64,000 nucleotides of DNA, from positions 62,001 through 126,000 of the forward strand of contig NZ_JTHP01000006.1 in NCBI RefSeq assembly GCF_000943545.1, written 5' to 3'. The notes under the pieces were generated by a model. The model was not told where the DNA came from. It did no database searches and saw only the letters and a list, made by a program, of their open reading frames with translations. Position numbers and translations under genes: made by a program. Shown here piece after piece: positions 19,065-28,511 of this stretch. This stretch comes from Paenibacillus terrae (lineage in GTDB: Bacteria > Bacillota > Bacilli > Paenibacillales > Paenibacillaceae). Each line of letters starts with the position of its first letter. The stretch's first letter is position 1.

Positions 19065-21839
19065 TCATTTTTTGTGCCGCACACTCAATTTGCCTTGCTG
19101 CACACGGATTTGGACCTCTCCCATCGTATCTGTTCGATATATAGCAGAACCCACCGTCGATAAACGATCCAATACCGCTTCATTCGGGTGTCCATATGTA
19201 TTGCTCGCTCCGACTGAAATGACGGATACCTTCGGTTGCCAGTAGGATAACCATTCTTCCGAGGTAGAGTACTTGCTACCGTGATGTGCTATTTTCATGA
19301 CGTCTACAGCTTGCCTTACAGCCAACGTTTCCCCTTTTCCTTCGGTATGGGATGGAGAATGAGCTAACTCGGAGAGCAACAACGATTCTGCTGCATCATC
19401 CATATCTCCTGTGAACAAAAAGGAAGCCCCCTCCATCTCCAATATCATTGCAACGGAATAATGATTTTGTTCCTTCACAACGGACAAACTTCCGGTTTCT
19501 TCCTCCTGCAACGGAAGCGGATGAATAAAGCGGATTTTCGTATCCTGATCCGGGCTCCACTCCATACCATAATACGCACCGTACAGCTTGACCTGCTTGT
19601 TTACAGCCGTATTCAACAGCTTGCGGAAAGGTGCCTTATCTGTCAGGGTGCCGTTAAAAACCAAGGCCGATACTGGAATCTGGTCAAGTACTGCCTGCAA
19701 TCCTCCGGCGTGGTCATGATCTCCATGCGTTAAAATGACTGCATCCAGCCGATGTACACCGCGCTGCTTCAATAAGGGCACAATCGTATCCTCACCTACC
19801 TCGTAGGGGTCTTTTCGCTTACGCCAGGCATTTTTTCCTGTCGTAAAATCCATCGTGCCCCCACCATCCACCAAAATGTGTTTACCACTCGGCGTTGTAA
19901 TCAAAATGCTGTCGCCTTGGCCCACATCCAGATATTGAACCATTCCCGTATTCCCATCACCTGGAGTTATATAACCTATACACAGGATGCCAAACCAGGC
20001 AATACCGCTTACGGCCAGCGCCAAATGACTATAACCATTCCACTGTCGACGTGCATATTTGCCTGCTCCTTCAGGCTCACGCTCCGTCTGCAATATAGCC
20101 GCCCACTCCGCAGATGCCGCTAATCCTGTATGTATGGGTGATGGCATGGGAACGGATGTGCTTTGTCCCGCCGAATTGCGTCCGGCTGAAAGCCTCCCCT
20201 TGTCCTTATCCAGCGCTACCTCCAAGCCCAGAGATTCTTCTGTTCGCCTTCGAGATATCATCCATGTTTTGAGCCAGTACAGAATACTGTACAAAGCAGC
20301 ATAATACGCTATGACCCACAGAATGGAGGAAGACGGCCAAATACTCACATAAGTGTCATCCACGTTCATCCATTTTACAAGCCAAAAGGTCAGTTCGTTC
20401 AGCTGCTCTGCTGGCCACGCAAGGATACGTCCCCCGTCCTCCCATAGAAAGGCGATTCCCATCGCCACCGTTCCCAGTGGAAGCACGATATACGTAATAA
20501 GTGGAACAAGCACAAAATTAGCCGCAAACGATAGCAGCGAAAACTGATTAAAGTAGAAGACTGTCATCGGAAACGAAACAAGCTGCGCTGTGATCGTAAT
20601 CGCAATTTCGCCGCCAATCAGAAGAGGCCATTTGGCGAAAAACGGCTTCATCAGCGGCATGTAAATGAGCAGCCCGGCTGTTACCAGAAAAGAAAGCTGA
20701 AAACTGACACTAAGTAGGTAGTACGGATTCCAAAGCAGCATCAATAATGCGGACACACTCAAAATACTAAGCCCGTCCTTGAGCATTCCCCGTCTGGCTG
20801 CAAACAGGCCGATCATAGCCATAATTCCAGCCCTCACAACAGAGGGAGAAGCACCTGTCAGCAGTACATAAGCCGGAATAAGCACCATCACGACCGCAAG
20901 AGACGTCTCGCGACTCACTCGCAATAGCTTGAGTAAATACAGTAGCGTAGCTGCATATACCGCCACATGCATACCGGATATCGCTAAAATATGCGTTAAT
21001 CCAAGCTGCGTAAATTCATTATACGTTGCCGGGTCCAGCTCATCCGTAACGCCTAGCACCAGTCCTTTCATATATCCTGCGTGATGAAGAGAAACAAATG
21101 CTGATTCCATCCGTTGGCCTAATTGCTCCCTAAGCTGATCATTCCACCTGAACAAGGTGTAACGGTTCCACTGCGAAGCTTGCTGCTTCTGTAGCGAAGC
21201 GGCCCCATTCCCTTTGAAAAGCCAGTGAATCTCCTGTGTATGCAGGTATTCATTGTAATCAAAGCCGCCAAAGTTCCCCGCTTTTGCAGGAGCCTTTAAG
21301 CTGCCGTGCAGTTGAATTGCATCTCCACGCTGCCATTCTGCCGCAAGTTGCTGTTCCTGTTTGGCAGCCAGCTTGATATGCACGATAACCTGTTCAGAAA
21401 TAGCTTCGCTCTTTCCAACTCCGCCCTGAAAAGTGTCATTTTGAGTATCACTTCCCATACTGCTTATTGCAGTAACCCTCATCTCAAACTGTGCCCGATC
21501 ACCGTCTACCTGCACCTCGGAAGCGATAAATCCCGAAGCTTGAACAGGCATATCTTCCAGCTTGGAAGCAGATACATAAAGGGCATCGGGAATATGGCTC
21601 ACATTATGGGTATCATGCCAAGCCCAATGGAATCCACCCCCGCTCAAGGCAAGCCATAGCAACACCACGTGCCGGACTGGAATTTTCATCAATAGAGCTA
21701 TAAGAGGAAAAATCAGCGTGACACCCGCCCAGAGCAACAGAAGCATACGTCCGGAATACAAACAAGCTCCTGCACTTCCCGTAATCCAACATACGGTAAG
21801 GGTCAAGATAGGTCTGCTTAAAACCAGTTTGGCTTGAAT
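19065..21839 (-). CDS. comEC: DNA uptake channel ComEC
   Basis: Inner-membrane channel for single-stranded DNA in competence. About 924 residues: N-terminal helices and OB-like domain, a multi-helix competence domain (LGLTHILAISGMHVAVYA near residue 280), and a C-terminal metallo-beta-lactamase domain (YLDVGQGDSILI, VILTHGDHDHAGG, FTGDMDD). The start is uncertain. The frame is open to TTG 21890, but that codon lies in the T-run of the comEB terminator. The best placed initiator is ATT 21839, seven bases after GGAGG. Last gene of comEA-comEB-comEC. The linker before the nuclease-like domain is Ser/Arg-rich. Confidence 0.93.
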   Translation of the reverse strand: MQAKLVLSRPILTLTVCWITGSAGACLYSGRMLLLLWAGVTLIFPLIALLMKIPVRHVVLLWLALSGGGFHWAWHDTHNVSHIPDALYVSASKLEDMPVQASGFIASEVQVDGDRAQFEMRVTAISSMGSDTQNDTFQGGVGKSEAISEQVIVHIKLAAKQEQQLAAEWQRGDAIQLHGSLKAPAKAGNFGGFDYNEYLHTQEIHWLFKGNGAASLQKQQASQWNRYTLFRWNDQLREQLGQRMESAFVSLHHAGYMKGLVLGVTDELDPATYNEFTQLGLTHILAISGMHVAVYAATLLYLLKLLRVSRETSLAVVMVLIPAYVLLTGASPSVVRAGIMAMIGLFAARRGMLKDGLSILSVSALLMLLWNPYYLLSVSFQLSFLVTAGLLIYMPLMKPFFAKWPLLIGGEIAITITAQLVSFPMTVFYFNQFSLLSFAANFVLVPLITYIVLPLGTVAMGIAFLWEDGGRILAWPAEQLNELTFWLVKWMNVDDTYVSIWPSSSILWVIAYYAALYSILYWLKTWMISRRRTEESLGLEVALDKDKGRLSAGRNSAGQSTSVPMPSPIHTGLAASAEWAAILQTEREPEGAGKYARRQWNGYSHLALAVSGIAWFGILCIGYITPGDGNTGMVQYLDVGQGDSILITTPSGKHILVDGGGTMDFTTGKNAWRKRKDPYEVGEDTIVPLLKQRGVHRLDAVILTHGDHDHAGGLQAVLDQIPVSALVFNGTLTDKAPFRKLLNTAVNKQVKLYGAYYGMEWSPDQDTKIRFIHPLPLQEEETGSLSVVKEQNHYSVAMILEMEGASFLFTGDMDDAAESLLLSELAHSPSHTEGKGETLAVRQAVDVMKIAHHGSKYSTSEEWLSYWQPKVSVISVGASNTYGHPNEAVLDRLSTVGSAIYRTDTMGEVQIRVQQGKLSVRHKK

Positions 21840-21890
21840 ACAACCACCTCCCGGTAGAAAATATGGTTCTGTGTCCAAACCGCAAAACAA

Positions 21891-21927
21891 AAAATAACCC
21901 CTGACAAAATAGCATTTGTCAGAGGTT
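21891..21927 (-). terminator. Terminator between comEB and comEC
   Basis: AACCTCTGACAAA-N6-TTTGTCAGGGGTT then ATTTTTTG on the minus strand: a good intrinsic terminator inside the com cluster, implying reduced or separately controlled comEC expression. Confidence 0.85.
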
Positions 21928-21973
21928 CTTCCTCGTGTACTCTTTAATTCATCATGTCTTAATTCATCACATC

Positions 21974-22492
21974 TTAATTCATAACATCCATCAGCGTTTC
22001 TTTCGGTGGATGATAGTTATCCAGCATACGGAAGGCAATTCCTTTTTGCTCCATCATGGCACGAACCTTGTCGGCATCCTTTGGGTAAGGTCGGTGGTAT
22101 ACGATCTCCACAATACCGCTGTTCGCCAGCATATTGGCACACGTCCAGCACGGCTGGTCGGTCACATATACTGAGGACCCTTCACGATCAATGCGGTCGG
22201 TGAACAGCAGCAAGTTCTGCTCCGCATGAATCGTGCGGATGCAGCGCTGCTTTTTAACCATTTCCTCCCGCCCCTCGCGATGTACGACCTCGTATTCCTC
22301 CGAAATCATACAACCTGCCTCAGAGCAATCAGGTAACCCGGATGGTGCACCATTATAGGCTGTACCCAAAAGCTTTTTACCTTGTACAAGTACGGCTCCA
22401 ACATGACGCCGCGAGCAGCGCGAACGGGTGGATACCATATAAGCGATATCCATAAAATAGGTGTCCCAGTCCTTGCGTACATCTGCACTCAT
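21974..22492 (-). CDS. comEB: dCMP deaminase family protein ComEB
   Basis: 172 residues (174 if ATG 22498 is used). Zinc deaminase motifs TIHAEQN and DQPCWTCANML are complete, plus an extra Cys/His-rich insert (DCSEAGCM) typical of dCMP deaminases. Converts dCMP to dUMP; in B. subtilis comEB is in the late competence operon but not needed for DNA uptake. GGGAGAG precedes the start. Confidence 0.92.
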   Translation of the reverse strand: MSADVRKDWDTYFMDIAYMVSTRSRCSRRHVGAVLVQGKKLLGTAYNGAPSGLPDCSEAGCMISEEYEVVHREGREEMVKKQRCIRTIHAEQNLLLFTDRIDREGSSVYVTDQPCWTCANMLANSGIVEIVYHRPYPKDADKVRAMMEQKGIAFRMLDNYHPPKETLMDVMN

Positions 22493-22577
22493 ATCCATCT
22501 CTCCCGTAAAAACAAGTTACCACGTAAATATATCCGCTAAGCCATTCTGATAGCCTGCACATCGTCCACTTATGTAT

Positions 22578-23228
22578 TTATAAGCTGACGTAAGGCTTCA
22601 TTTTCGCCAACATTTTGGCGCCAATTCCCTTCACATGATCCAAATCGTTCACACGTTTGAACGGCCCGTGCTGATTACGATAGCTCAGAATCGCTTCGGC
22701 CTTTTTAGCTCCAACCCCTGGCAGTTCCATTAACTCGGCAGCAGTCGCCGTGTTGATGTTCACCTTTTTTTCACCGGAAGCGGATGAAGCAACGGGATCG
22801 CTCACTGCATTCGTCCTGTTCGTCGTGGTGGTATTCGAGTTGTCAACGCCAGTAGCGGAAGTAACGGAACCAGAATCCGTCGCCTCAGGCTGCTTTACAA
22901 TACTGGAGCTTTCGCTCCCGTCGACCGATGCACTAGCAGAATCCTGTACAGCATCACGCTTCACATGGCCAGCTGCTCCTTCGCCACCCAAACTACGTTC
23001 AGTTTTGCCTGAGGTTTCCGTTACAACACGCTTTCCTTGAGTCTGGCCGCTATTGCTCCGTGACTCATTTTGCTCCGGCTCTACCGCTAAAGCCTGCTCC
23101 ACCTTACGATTAAGCACCTGCCACTCTTCTTCCGGCTCTGGACGCTGTCCACCAGCAAACAGAATAAGCCCACTGCCGATTAGGGAAAGCACTATTGCCG
23201 TTCCAGTCCATACGCGGTTCATTTCCAT
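22578..23228 (-). CDS. comEA: Competence DNA receptor ComEA
   Basis: 216 residues: N-terminal membrane anchor (GTAIVLSLIGSGLILFAG, about 9-26), a long polar Ser/Thr-rich spacer (about 40-150), and a C-terminal helix-hairpin-helix pair (VNINTATAAELMELPGVG and HVKGIGAKMLAKM) that binds double-stranded DNA outside the membrane. First gene of the com operon; start ATG 23228 after AAGGGGAC. Confidence 0.95.
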   Translation of the reverse strand: MEMNRVWTGTAIVLSLIGSGLILFAGGQRPEPEEEWQVLNRKVEQALAVEPEQNESRSNSGQTQGKRVVTETSGKTERSLGGEGAAGHVKRDAVQDSASASVDGSESSSIVKQPEATDSGSVTSATGVDNSNTTTTNRTNAVSDPVASSASGEKKVNINTATAAELMELPGVGAKKAEAILSYRNQHGPFKRVNDLDHVKGIGAKMLAKMKPYVSL

Positions 23229-23503
23229 TTTGTCCCCTTCTCCACATAGATTTTAGGGAAAGTGAGCCACTCAATACAGCGTCTCAATCGAACAGAGCAA
23301 GCCTGTCCTATTCCCGTTAACCGGAGGATGTAAACAACCTCCATACGGTCTCGCTGTGAGCCATTTTCCAAAGAGTGGTACGACCTTGGGCACGATCTAA
23401 CATGCTCAGACATAAAATTCGTCATGTCGGCCAAGACCGGGTGCATACACTAAGAAGAATGACAGCGTCTATACCGCAAAGTATGAAAGGAGGACGTTGA
23501 ACG

Positions 23504-24349
23504 ATGAAAGTTGGATTTATCGGGACTGGCAGCATGGGAAGTCTGCTGATTGAATCTTTTATTCATTCCAACGCACTTAAACCACAGCAAATATCAGCAA
23601 GCAATCGAACGTATTCCAAGGTAGCCGAGCTGGCCCATCGTTATCCAGGATTGCATGCAGCCCAAAGCAACCGTGAGACGGCAGCGGATAGCGATATCCT
23701 GTTTATCTGCGTGAAGCCGCTGGAATCAAAAGCCGTGACGGATGAAATACGCAACGTCATTACAGAAGAGCAAATCGTCGTTTCTATAACTAGTCCGGTA
23801 CAGATACGCATCCTGGAGCATTCATTGAAAGCCAAAGTGTCCAAAATTATTCCCAGCATTACCCACCAGGTAGGCAGCGGAGCCTCACTATGCATCCATG
23901 GCAGCCGGATTACAGAGGAGGATCGCTCCCTTCTGGAAGAGCTTATGTCCCACATTAGCAGGCCGATTCGGGTTAAGGAATCCCATACACGTATTACGTC
24001 GGATTTTTCCAGCTGCGGCCCTGCTTTCCTGGCCTTTTTTATGGACCAGTGGATTCATGCTGCGGTTCAGGCCACGGGTATAGACCGTACGGAGCTATGC
24101 GCCCTGGCTGGTGAAATGATTATCGGCACAGGAAAGCTGCTTACTGAGGGCGGAATGACACCAGCCGAGTTGCAGGCGAGGGTAGCAGTTCCCGGAGGTA
24201 TTACCGCTGAAGCCCTCGCACTGCTGGACATCAGCCTGCACAGCGTCTTTCCCGAGCTGATACGGGCCACACACAACAAGTATGAGGAGGACATGCAAAA
24301 GATAGATACCTCCTTCGGCTTAAAGCCGATTAACCCGCAACAATATTGA
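23504..24349 (+). CDS. comER: ComER, pyrroline-5-carboxylate reductase-like protein
   Basis: 281 residues of the ProC family: Rossmann motif [15 protein letters not shown] at the start, CVKPLES near 72, and the C-terminal dimer domain with [20 protein letters not shown]. Encoded divergently from comEA as in B. subtilis, where it is dispensable for competence. The ORF ends 20 bases inside the convergent leuS tail. AAAGGAGGACG before ATG. Confidence 0.92.
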   Translation: MKVGFIGTGSMGSLLIESFIHSNALKPQQISASNRTYSKVAELAHRYPGLHAAQSNRETAADSDILFICVKPLESKAVTDEIRNVITEEQIVVSITSPVQIRILEHSLKAKVSKIIPSITHQVGSGASLCIHGSRITEEDRSLLEELMSHISRPIRVKESHTRITSDFSSCGPAFLAFFMDQWIHAAVQATGIDRTELCALAGEMIIGTGKLLTEGGMTPAELQARVAVPGGITAEALALLDISLHSVFPELIRATHNKYEEDMQKIDTSFGLKPINPQQY

Positions 24350-26768
24350 CCAGTTTGCCTGGTACTGCAATCACCTTGCGAACCGTTTTACCGGCCAGCG
24401 CCTGCTGAACGTTGTCCAGCGACAGAGCGAATGCCTCCATCGCTTTGGCGTCAAGGTCTTTGGAAATCGTCGCACGCTGCACGATTTTACCGTTCACCTG
24501 CACCACAATTTCCACTTCGGCATCCACCGTCCATGCTTCATCATAAGCAGGCCAAGCCGCGTAGGTAATGCCTTCGCTGTGTCCCAGCAGCTGCCACAGT
24601 TCCTCGGCCAGATGCGGTGCAAGCGGCGACAGCATTTGCACGAAGTTTTCCATTGCTGCACGCGGCAAACGGTCTGCTTTGTATGCATCATTGGTAAAAA
24701 TCATCAGTTGGCTGATCGCCGTATTGAAGCGCAGCGCGTCCAGATCCTCGGTTACTTTTTTCAGCGTTTTATGCCAAGTCCGATTGAACTCATCACTGCC
24801 GCCTTCATTTGAAATTTTATCGTTCAGGCTACCATCCTCGGAAACGAACAGACGCCATACACGGGACAGAAAACGATGCGCTCCCTCAACCCCGTTTTCG
24901 CTCCATGGCTTAGTCGCTTCCAGCGGGCCCATAAACATCTCGTAAATGCGCAGCGTATCAGCGCCAAACGTATTCACAATATCGTCAGGGTTGATGACAT
25001 TACCGCGTGATTTACTCATTTTTTCATTATTGTTGCCTAGAATCATTCCCTGGTTGACCAGCTTGTAGAAAGGCTCTTTTGTTTCTACAACGCCGATATC
25101 ATACAGCACCTTGTGCCAGAAACGGGCATACAGCAAGTGAAGAACCGCATGTTCCGCACCACCGATGTACAGATCCACAGGCAACCATTCGCGCTGCTTC
25201 TCCTTGGATACAGGCTCTTTATCATTGTGCGGATCAATATAGCGCAGGTAATACCAGGAGCTTCCCGCCCATTGTGGCATGGTGTTTGTCTCGCGGCGTG
25301 CTTTCAAGCCCGTCTCGGGATCAATAGTTTCTACCCAATCCGTCGCATTCGCCAACGGGGACTCCCCTGTGCCTGAAGGCTTGATGTTGTCCATTTCCGG
25401 CAGTAAGAGCGGCAGTTGATCCTCAGAAACTGTTTTGATCGTTCCATCTTCCAGATGAATCACCGGAATCGGCTCGCCCCAATAGCGTTGACGGCTGAAT
25501 AGCCAGTCGCGCAAGCGGTACGTCACTTTTCCTTGCCCTTTACCCTCGGCTTCCAGCCATTCAATCATCTTCGGAATTGCTTCCTCATTCGTAAGTCCAT
25601 TCAGCAGACCTGAATTGACGTGCGGACCATCCTCGGTGTATGGCTCTTTAGCCACGTCCCCACCTTGGACAACCTCAATGATATTCAGCCCGAATTGCTT
25701 CGCAAATTCCCAGTCACGTGTGTCGTGACCCGGCACAGCCATAATCGCGCCTGTTCCGTAGCCAGCCAGCACATAGTCGGCGATCCAGATTGGCAGCTTT
25801 TCACCGTTCACCGGATTCACCGCGTAAGCGCCTGTGAAGACACCCGTTTTATCCTTCGCCAAATCCGTGCGCTCCAGATCGCTTTTACGGGCAGCTTGTT
25901 CACGGTATTGATTTACGGCATCCTTTTGCTCAGGTGTAGTGATAACATCCACCAATTCCTGCTCAGGAGCCAGCACACAGTAGCTTGCGCCGAACAGCGT
26001 ATCCGGGCGGGTTGTAAATACCGTCAGTTGCTTGTCATGGCCCTCAATCGGAAAATGAACCTCTGCTCCGGTAGACTTGCCGATCCAGTTTCGCTGCATA
26101 TCTTTAATGCTTTCGGACCAATCCAGCTCCTCCAAATCATCCAGAAGACGATCCGCATATTCCGTAATTTTCAGCATCCATTGACGCATAGGTTTGCGAA
26201 TGACCGGATGACCACCACGCTCACTCTTCCCGTCAATAACCTCTTCATTAGCCAGCACCGTACCCAACGCAGGACACCAGTTCACAGGTACTTCAGCTAC
26301 ATAAGCAAGGCCGCGCTTGTACAGCTGGATGAAAATCCATTGAGTCCATTTATAATAATCAGGGTCAGTCGTGCTGATTTCACGATCCCAGTCGTATGAA
26401 AAGCCTAGCGATTTAATTTGACGGCGGAAGTTATTTACATTTTTCACCGTAATTTCACGTGGATGCTCTCCCGTATCCAGCGCATGCTGTTCAGCAGGCA
26501 GACCGAAGGCGTCCCAACCCATCGGATGCAGTACGTTGTAGCCGCGCATTCTTTTATAACGTGAAACAATATCCGTTGCCGTATATCCTTCCGGGTGGCC
26601 TACATGCAGACCAGCTCCAGACGGGTACGGGAACATATCCAAAGCATAAAACTTCGGTTTACCCGGCTCTTCCCCGGTACGGAACGTTTTGTTCTCATCC
26701 CAATATTTCTGCCATTTTGGTTCAATACTTTGCGGTTGATAGCCGTGCTTCGGCTGTGTGTCTGTCAT
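24330..26768 (-). CDS. leuS: Leucyl-tRNA synthetase
   Basis: 812 residues, class I. HIGH-type signature [15 protein letters not shown] near residue 45, CP1 editing domain ([19 protein letters not shown]), KMSKS loop [13 protein letters not shown], then the anticodon-binding helical bundle and C-terminal domain. Charges tRNA-Leu. Start ATG 26768, nine bases after AGGAGG; the open frame further upstream runs through the T-box leader and is not coding. Expression should be induced by uncharged tRNA-Leu through the leader. Confidence 0.97.
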   Translation of the reverse strand: MTDTQPKHGYQPQSIEPKWQKYWDENKTFRTGEEPGKPKFYALDMFPYPSGAGLHVGHPEGYTATDIVSRYKRMRGYNVLHPMGWDAFGLPAEQHALDTGEHPREITVKNVNNFRRQIKSLGFSYDWDREISTTDPDYYKWTQWIFIQLYKRGLAYVAEVPVNWCPALGTVLANEEVIDGKSERGGHPVIRKPMRQWMLKITEYADRLLDDLEELDWSESIKDMQRNWIGKSTGAEVHFPIEGHDKQLTVFTTRPDTLFGASYCVLAPEQELVDVITTPEQKDAVNQYREQAARKSDLERTDLAKDKTGVFTGAYAVNPVNGEKLPIWIADYVLAGYGTGAIMAVPGHDTRDWEFAKQFGLNIIEVVQGGDVAKEPYTEDGPHVNSGLLNGLTNEEAIPKMIEWLEAEGKGQGKVTYRLRDWLFSRQRYWGEPIPVIHLEDGTIKTVSEDQLPLLLPEMDNIKPSGTGESPLANATDWVETIDPETGLKARRETNTMPQWAGSSWYYLRYIDPHNDKEPVSKEKQREWLPVDLYIGGAEHAVLHLLYARFWHKVLYDIGVVETKEPFYKLVNQGMILGNNNEKMSKSRGNVINPDDIVNTFGADTLRIYEMFMGPLEATKPWSENGVEGAHRFLSRVWRLFVSEDGSLNDKISNEGGSDEFNRTWHKTLKKVTEDLDALRFNTAISQLMIFTNDAYKADRLPRAAMENFVQMLSPLAPHLAEELWQLLGHSEGITYAAWPAYDEAWTVDAEVEIVVQVNGKIVQRATISKDLDAKAMEAFALSLDNVQQALAGKTVRKVIAVPGKLVNIVAG

Positions 26769-26794
26769 TGTCATTTCCTCCTCAAACGGTATGC

Positions 26795-27100
26795 AACAAA
26801 AAAACCTCTGCATCCCGTAGCGTGTCAGCGCTAGGGACGAGAGGTTATATTCCCGTGGTACCACCCTAGTTAGCAGAAAGCGTTCTTCGCCTTCTACTCC
26901 CTTTGCACCTGATAACGGAGGTGATCCGATGCGGGTTAATAACAGGGTACAAGCACCTGTATAGGGCATTCCTGCGTTGGCCGCATATCTCCGAGGCGAG
27001 TTCACTTTGCACTGTCAACCGGCTTGCACCATCCGCCGGCTCTCTACATGTCCAGACAAAGCTACTATTCCTCATCAGCGATTGTTTAACCGTTAATAAT
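26795..27100 (-). promoter_or_regulatory. T-box leader (leucine) of leuS
   Basis: The leader carries the conserved T-box AGGGTGGTACCACGGGA (revcomp of 26851-26867) and then a terminator: AACCTCT and CGTCCC pairing with GGGATGCAGAGG, followed by seven T. Upstream, stem I has the GGTGCAAGCCGG apical element and the specifier region AGTGAA-CTC-GCC at 26998-27000; CTC is a leucine codon, matching the downstream gene. Uncharged tRNA-Leu would stabilise the antiterminator. Confidence 0.92.
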
Positions 27101-27106
27101 GGCACT

Positions 27107-27135
27107 ATTATATTGAAAACCGCGAAAAAAGTCAA
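27107..27135 (-). promoter_or_regulatory. leuS promoter
   Basis: Minus strand TTGACT, exactly 17 bases, TATAAT. Transcription would begin near 27100, at the 5' edge of the T-box leader. Confidence 0.85.
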
Positions 27136-27226
27136 ATAAGGACTACATCTGGTGCTAAACACCAACTTCATTCGTTTGCTCCATGACACATGGGAGGCAA
27201 ATGTTTTATAATAGCTCCGAACCAGA

Positions 27227-27260
27227 TTGAGATGAGTTGAGATGAGAAAGGTGAGATGAG
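27227..27260 (+). repeat. Tandem TTGAGATGAG repeats at the ribosome site
   Basis: Two perfect adjacent 10-mers TTGAGATGAG (27227-27246), then AAAG and a third copy GTGAGATGAG (27251-27260) just before the ATG at 27263. A TATAAT with an ATGACA 18 bases upstream (27183-27212) is a plausible promoter. Confidence 0.7.
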
Positions 27261-27262
27261 AT

Positions 27263-27649
27263 ATGGCACAAATTAAAATTTACGGAATAAAAGAAGCCCT
27301 GAATCCGATCAAGGAGCACCTTTCGGATGTGATTCATTCCGCTGTGGTGGATGCGTTCCATTATCCCCCCGACAAAAGGTTTCATCGTTTTTTTCCTATG
27401 AATCAGGAAGACTTCATATTTGCCCACGATCGCTCGGAGGCATACACCATTATTGAAATTAGTGTGTTTGAAGGCAGAACGACAGAGGCTAAAAAGCACC
27501 TCATCCAACTGCTATTCCAAAGAATTAACGATTTAGGCATTGCCCCGCAGGATCTTGAAATTACTATATTTGAGACACCGAAACAGAATTGGGGCATTCG
27601 CGGTGTACCGGGTGATGAACTTCAACTGAACTATAAAGTAAACATATAA
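27263..27649 (+). CDS. Tautomerase-superfamily protein
   Basis: 128 residues matching the pattern of the larger tautomerase-like proteins: MAQIKIYGIKE opening, RFHRFFPM, EAYTIIEISVFEGRT, EITIFETPKQNWGIRG and GDELQLNYKV at the end. In characterised superfamily members the amino-terminal Pro is the catalytic base; here the second codon is Ala, so enzyme activity of the usual kind is doubtful. It is flanked by leuS and yqeM, and inserted into the comER-yqeM junction relative to B. subtilis. Its ribosome site lies in a short tandem repeat. Confidence 0.75.
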   Translation: MAQIKIYGIKEALNPIKEHLSDVIHSAVVDAFHYPPDKRFHRFFPMNQEDFIFAHDRSEAYTIIEISVFEGRTTEAKKHLIQLLFQRINDLGIAPQDLEITIFETPKQNWGIRGVPGDELQLNYKVNI

Positions 27650-27668
27650 TTTCGAAGCTCTTATGCAA

Positions 27669-27712
27669 AAAGACGCCCTTCATGTCATCATGAAAAGCGT
27701 CTTTCTTTTTCG
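27669..27712 (+). terminator. Terminator after the tautomerase-like gene
   Basis: AAAGACGC..TTCATG-N4-CATGAA..GCGTCTTT followed by CTTTTT. Lies between convergent genes and may serve both. Confidence 0.85.
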
Positions 27713-27734
27713 ATATTCGCTTGATGAAGGTTCA

Positions 27735-28508
27735 CTATTTTACAGCAACATAAAATAATCTCGCCGCGTCATCTACTGCTTCTATCCATTCAAAGTCCGC
27801 ATATACCTTCACATCGCGAAAACCGGCTTTGGACAATTCCGTTTTCATCCAGTCCGGGTCATAGGCACGTTGCACATGAATTTCCTCGAACCGCTGGTAT
27901 ACATCGCGCCCTTCATTTTCCGCTCTCGCAAAAATGCTGAGATGATGCTCAATTTCACAGCGTGGAGCATCCAACGCACAAGTCCAGATATATGAAATGG
28001 AGCGCTCATCCAGTACAAAGGGCTGCTCTTCATCATAACGCACAAACGTCTGGGGATGATGTACATCGAACAGAAAGGTTCCGCCAGGCTTAAGACCGGC
28101 ATACGTTCTGCGAAAAGTAGCAGCAATGTCCTCTTCCTCCAGCAAATAATTCAGACAATCGCAAAAAGAAATGACAGAATCCACAGGCTCCGGTAAATTC
28201 CATTCCCGCATATCCTGCTCTATCCAGCGAATGCTCCCCTCACGGAACAAACGCTGTCCTTGCGTAGTCGTTTCCATTTTGCGACGGGCTACCGCCAGCA
28301 TATCTGAAGACAAATCGATGCCAGCCACCTCGAAGCCCGAGTTGACCAGTGGAATCGTAATGGAGCCCGTCCCACAGCCCAGCTCTGCCACCGTATGCGG
28401 CATACCATGCTGATCCCAGGCCTGCCGAGCAAAACGCAGCCAGTCCGGGTACGGCATGTCCTGCATCAGCTCATCATACACATAGGCAAACTTCCGGTAA
28501 GAAGCCAT
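27735..28508 (-). CDS. yqeM: SAM-dependent methyltransferase YqeM
   Basis: 257 residues, class I methyltransferase: motif I VAELGCGTGSITIPL near residue 41, AGIDLSSDMLAVAR (motif II acidic residue binding the ribose), SFCDCLNYLL and LKPGGTFLFDVHHP. Substrate unknown. It is the distal gene of the yqeG-yqeM cluster, here three bases after the CvfB gene. Confidence 0.9.
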   Translation of the reverse strand: MASYRKFAYVYDELMQDMPYPDWLRFARQAWDQHGMPHTVAELGCGTGSITIPLVNSGFEVAGIDLSSDMLAVARRKMETTTQGQRLFREGSIRWIEQDMREWNLPEPVDSVISFCDCLNYLLEEEDIAATFRRTYAGLKPGGTFLFDVHHPQTFVRYDEEQPFVLDERSISYIWTCALDAPRCEIEHHLSIFARAENEGRDVYQRFEEIHVQRAYDPDWMKTELSKAGFRDVKVYADFEWIEAVDDAARLFYVAVK

Positions 28509-28511
28509 TTT

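Noticed and set aside
26769..27005. N-terminal extension of LeuS
   Set aside because: It runs through the T-box and terminator of the leader; the ribosome site at 26778-26783 marks the true start.
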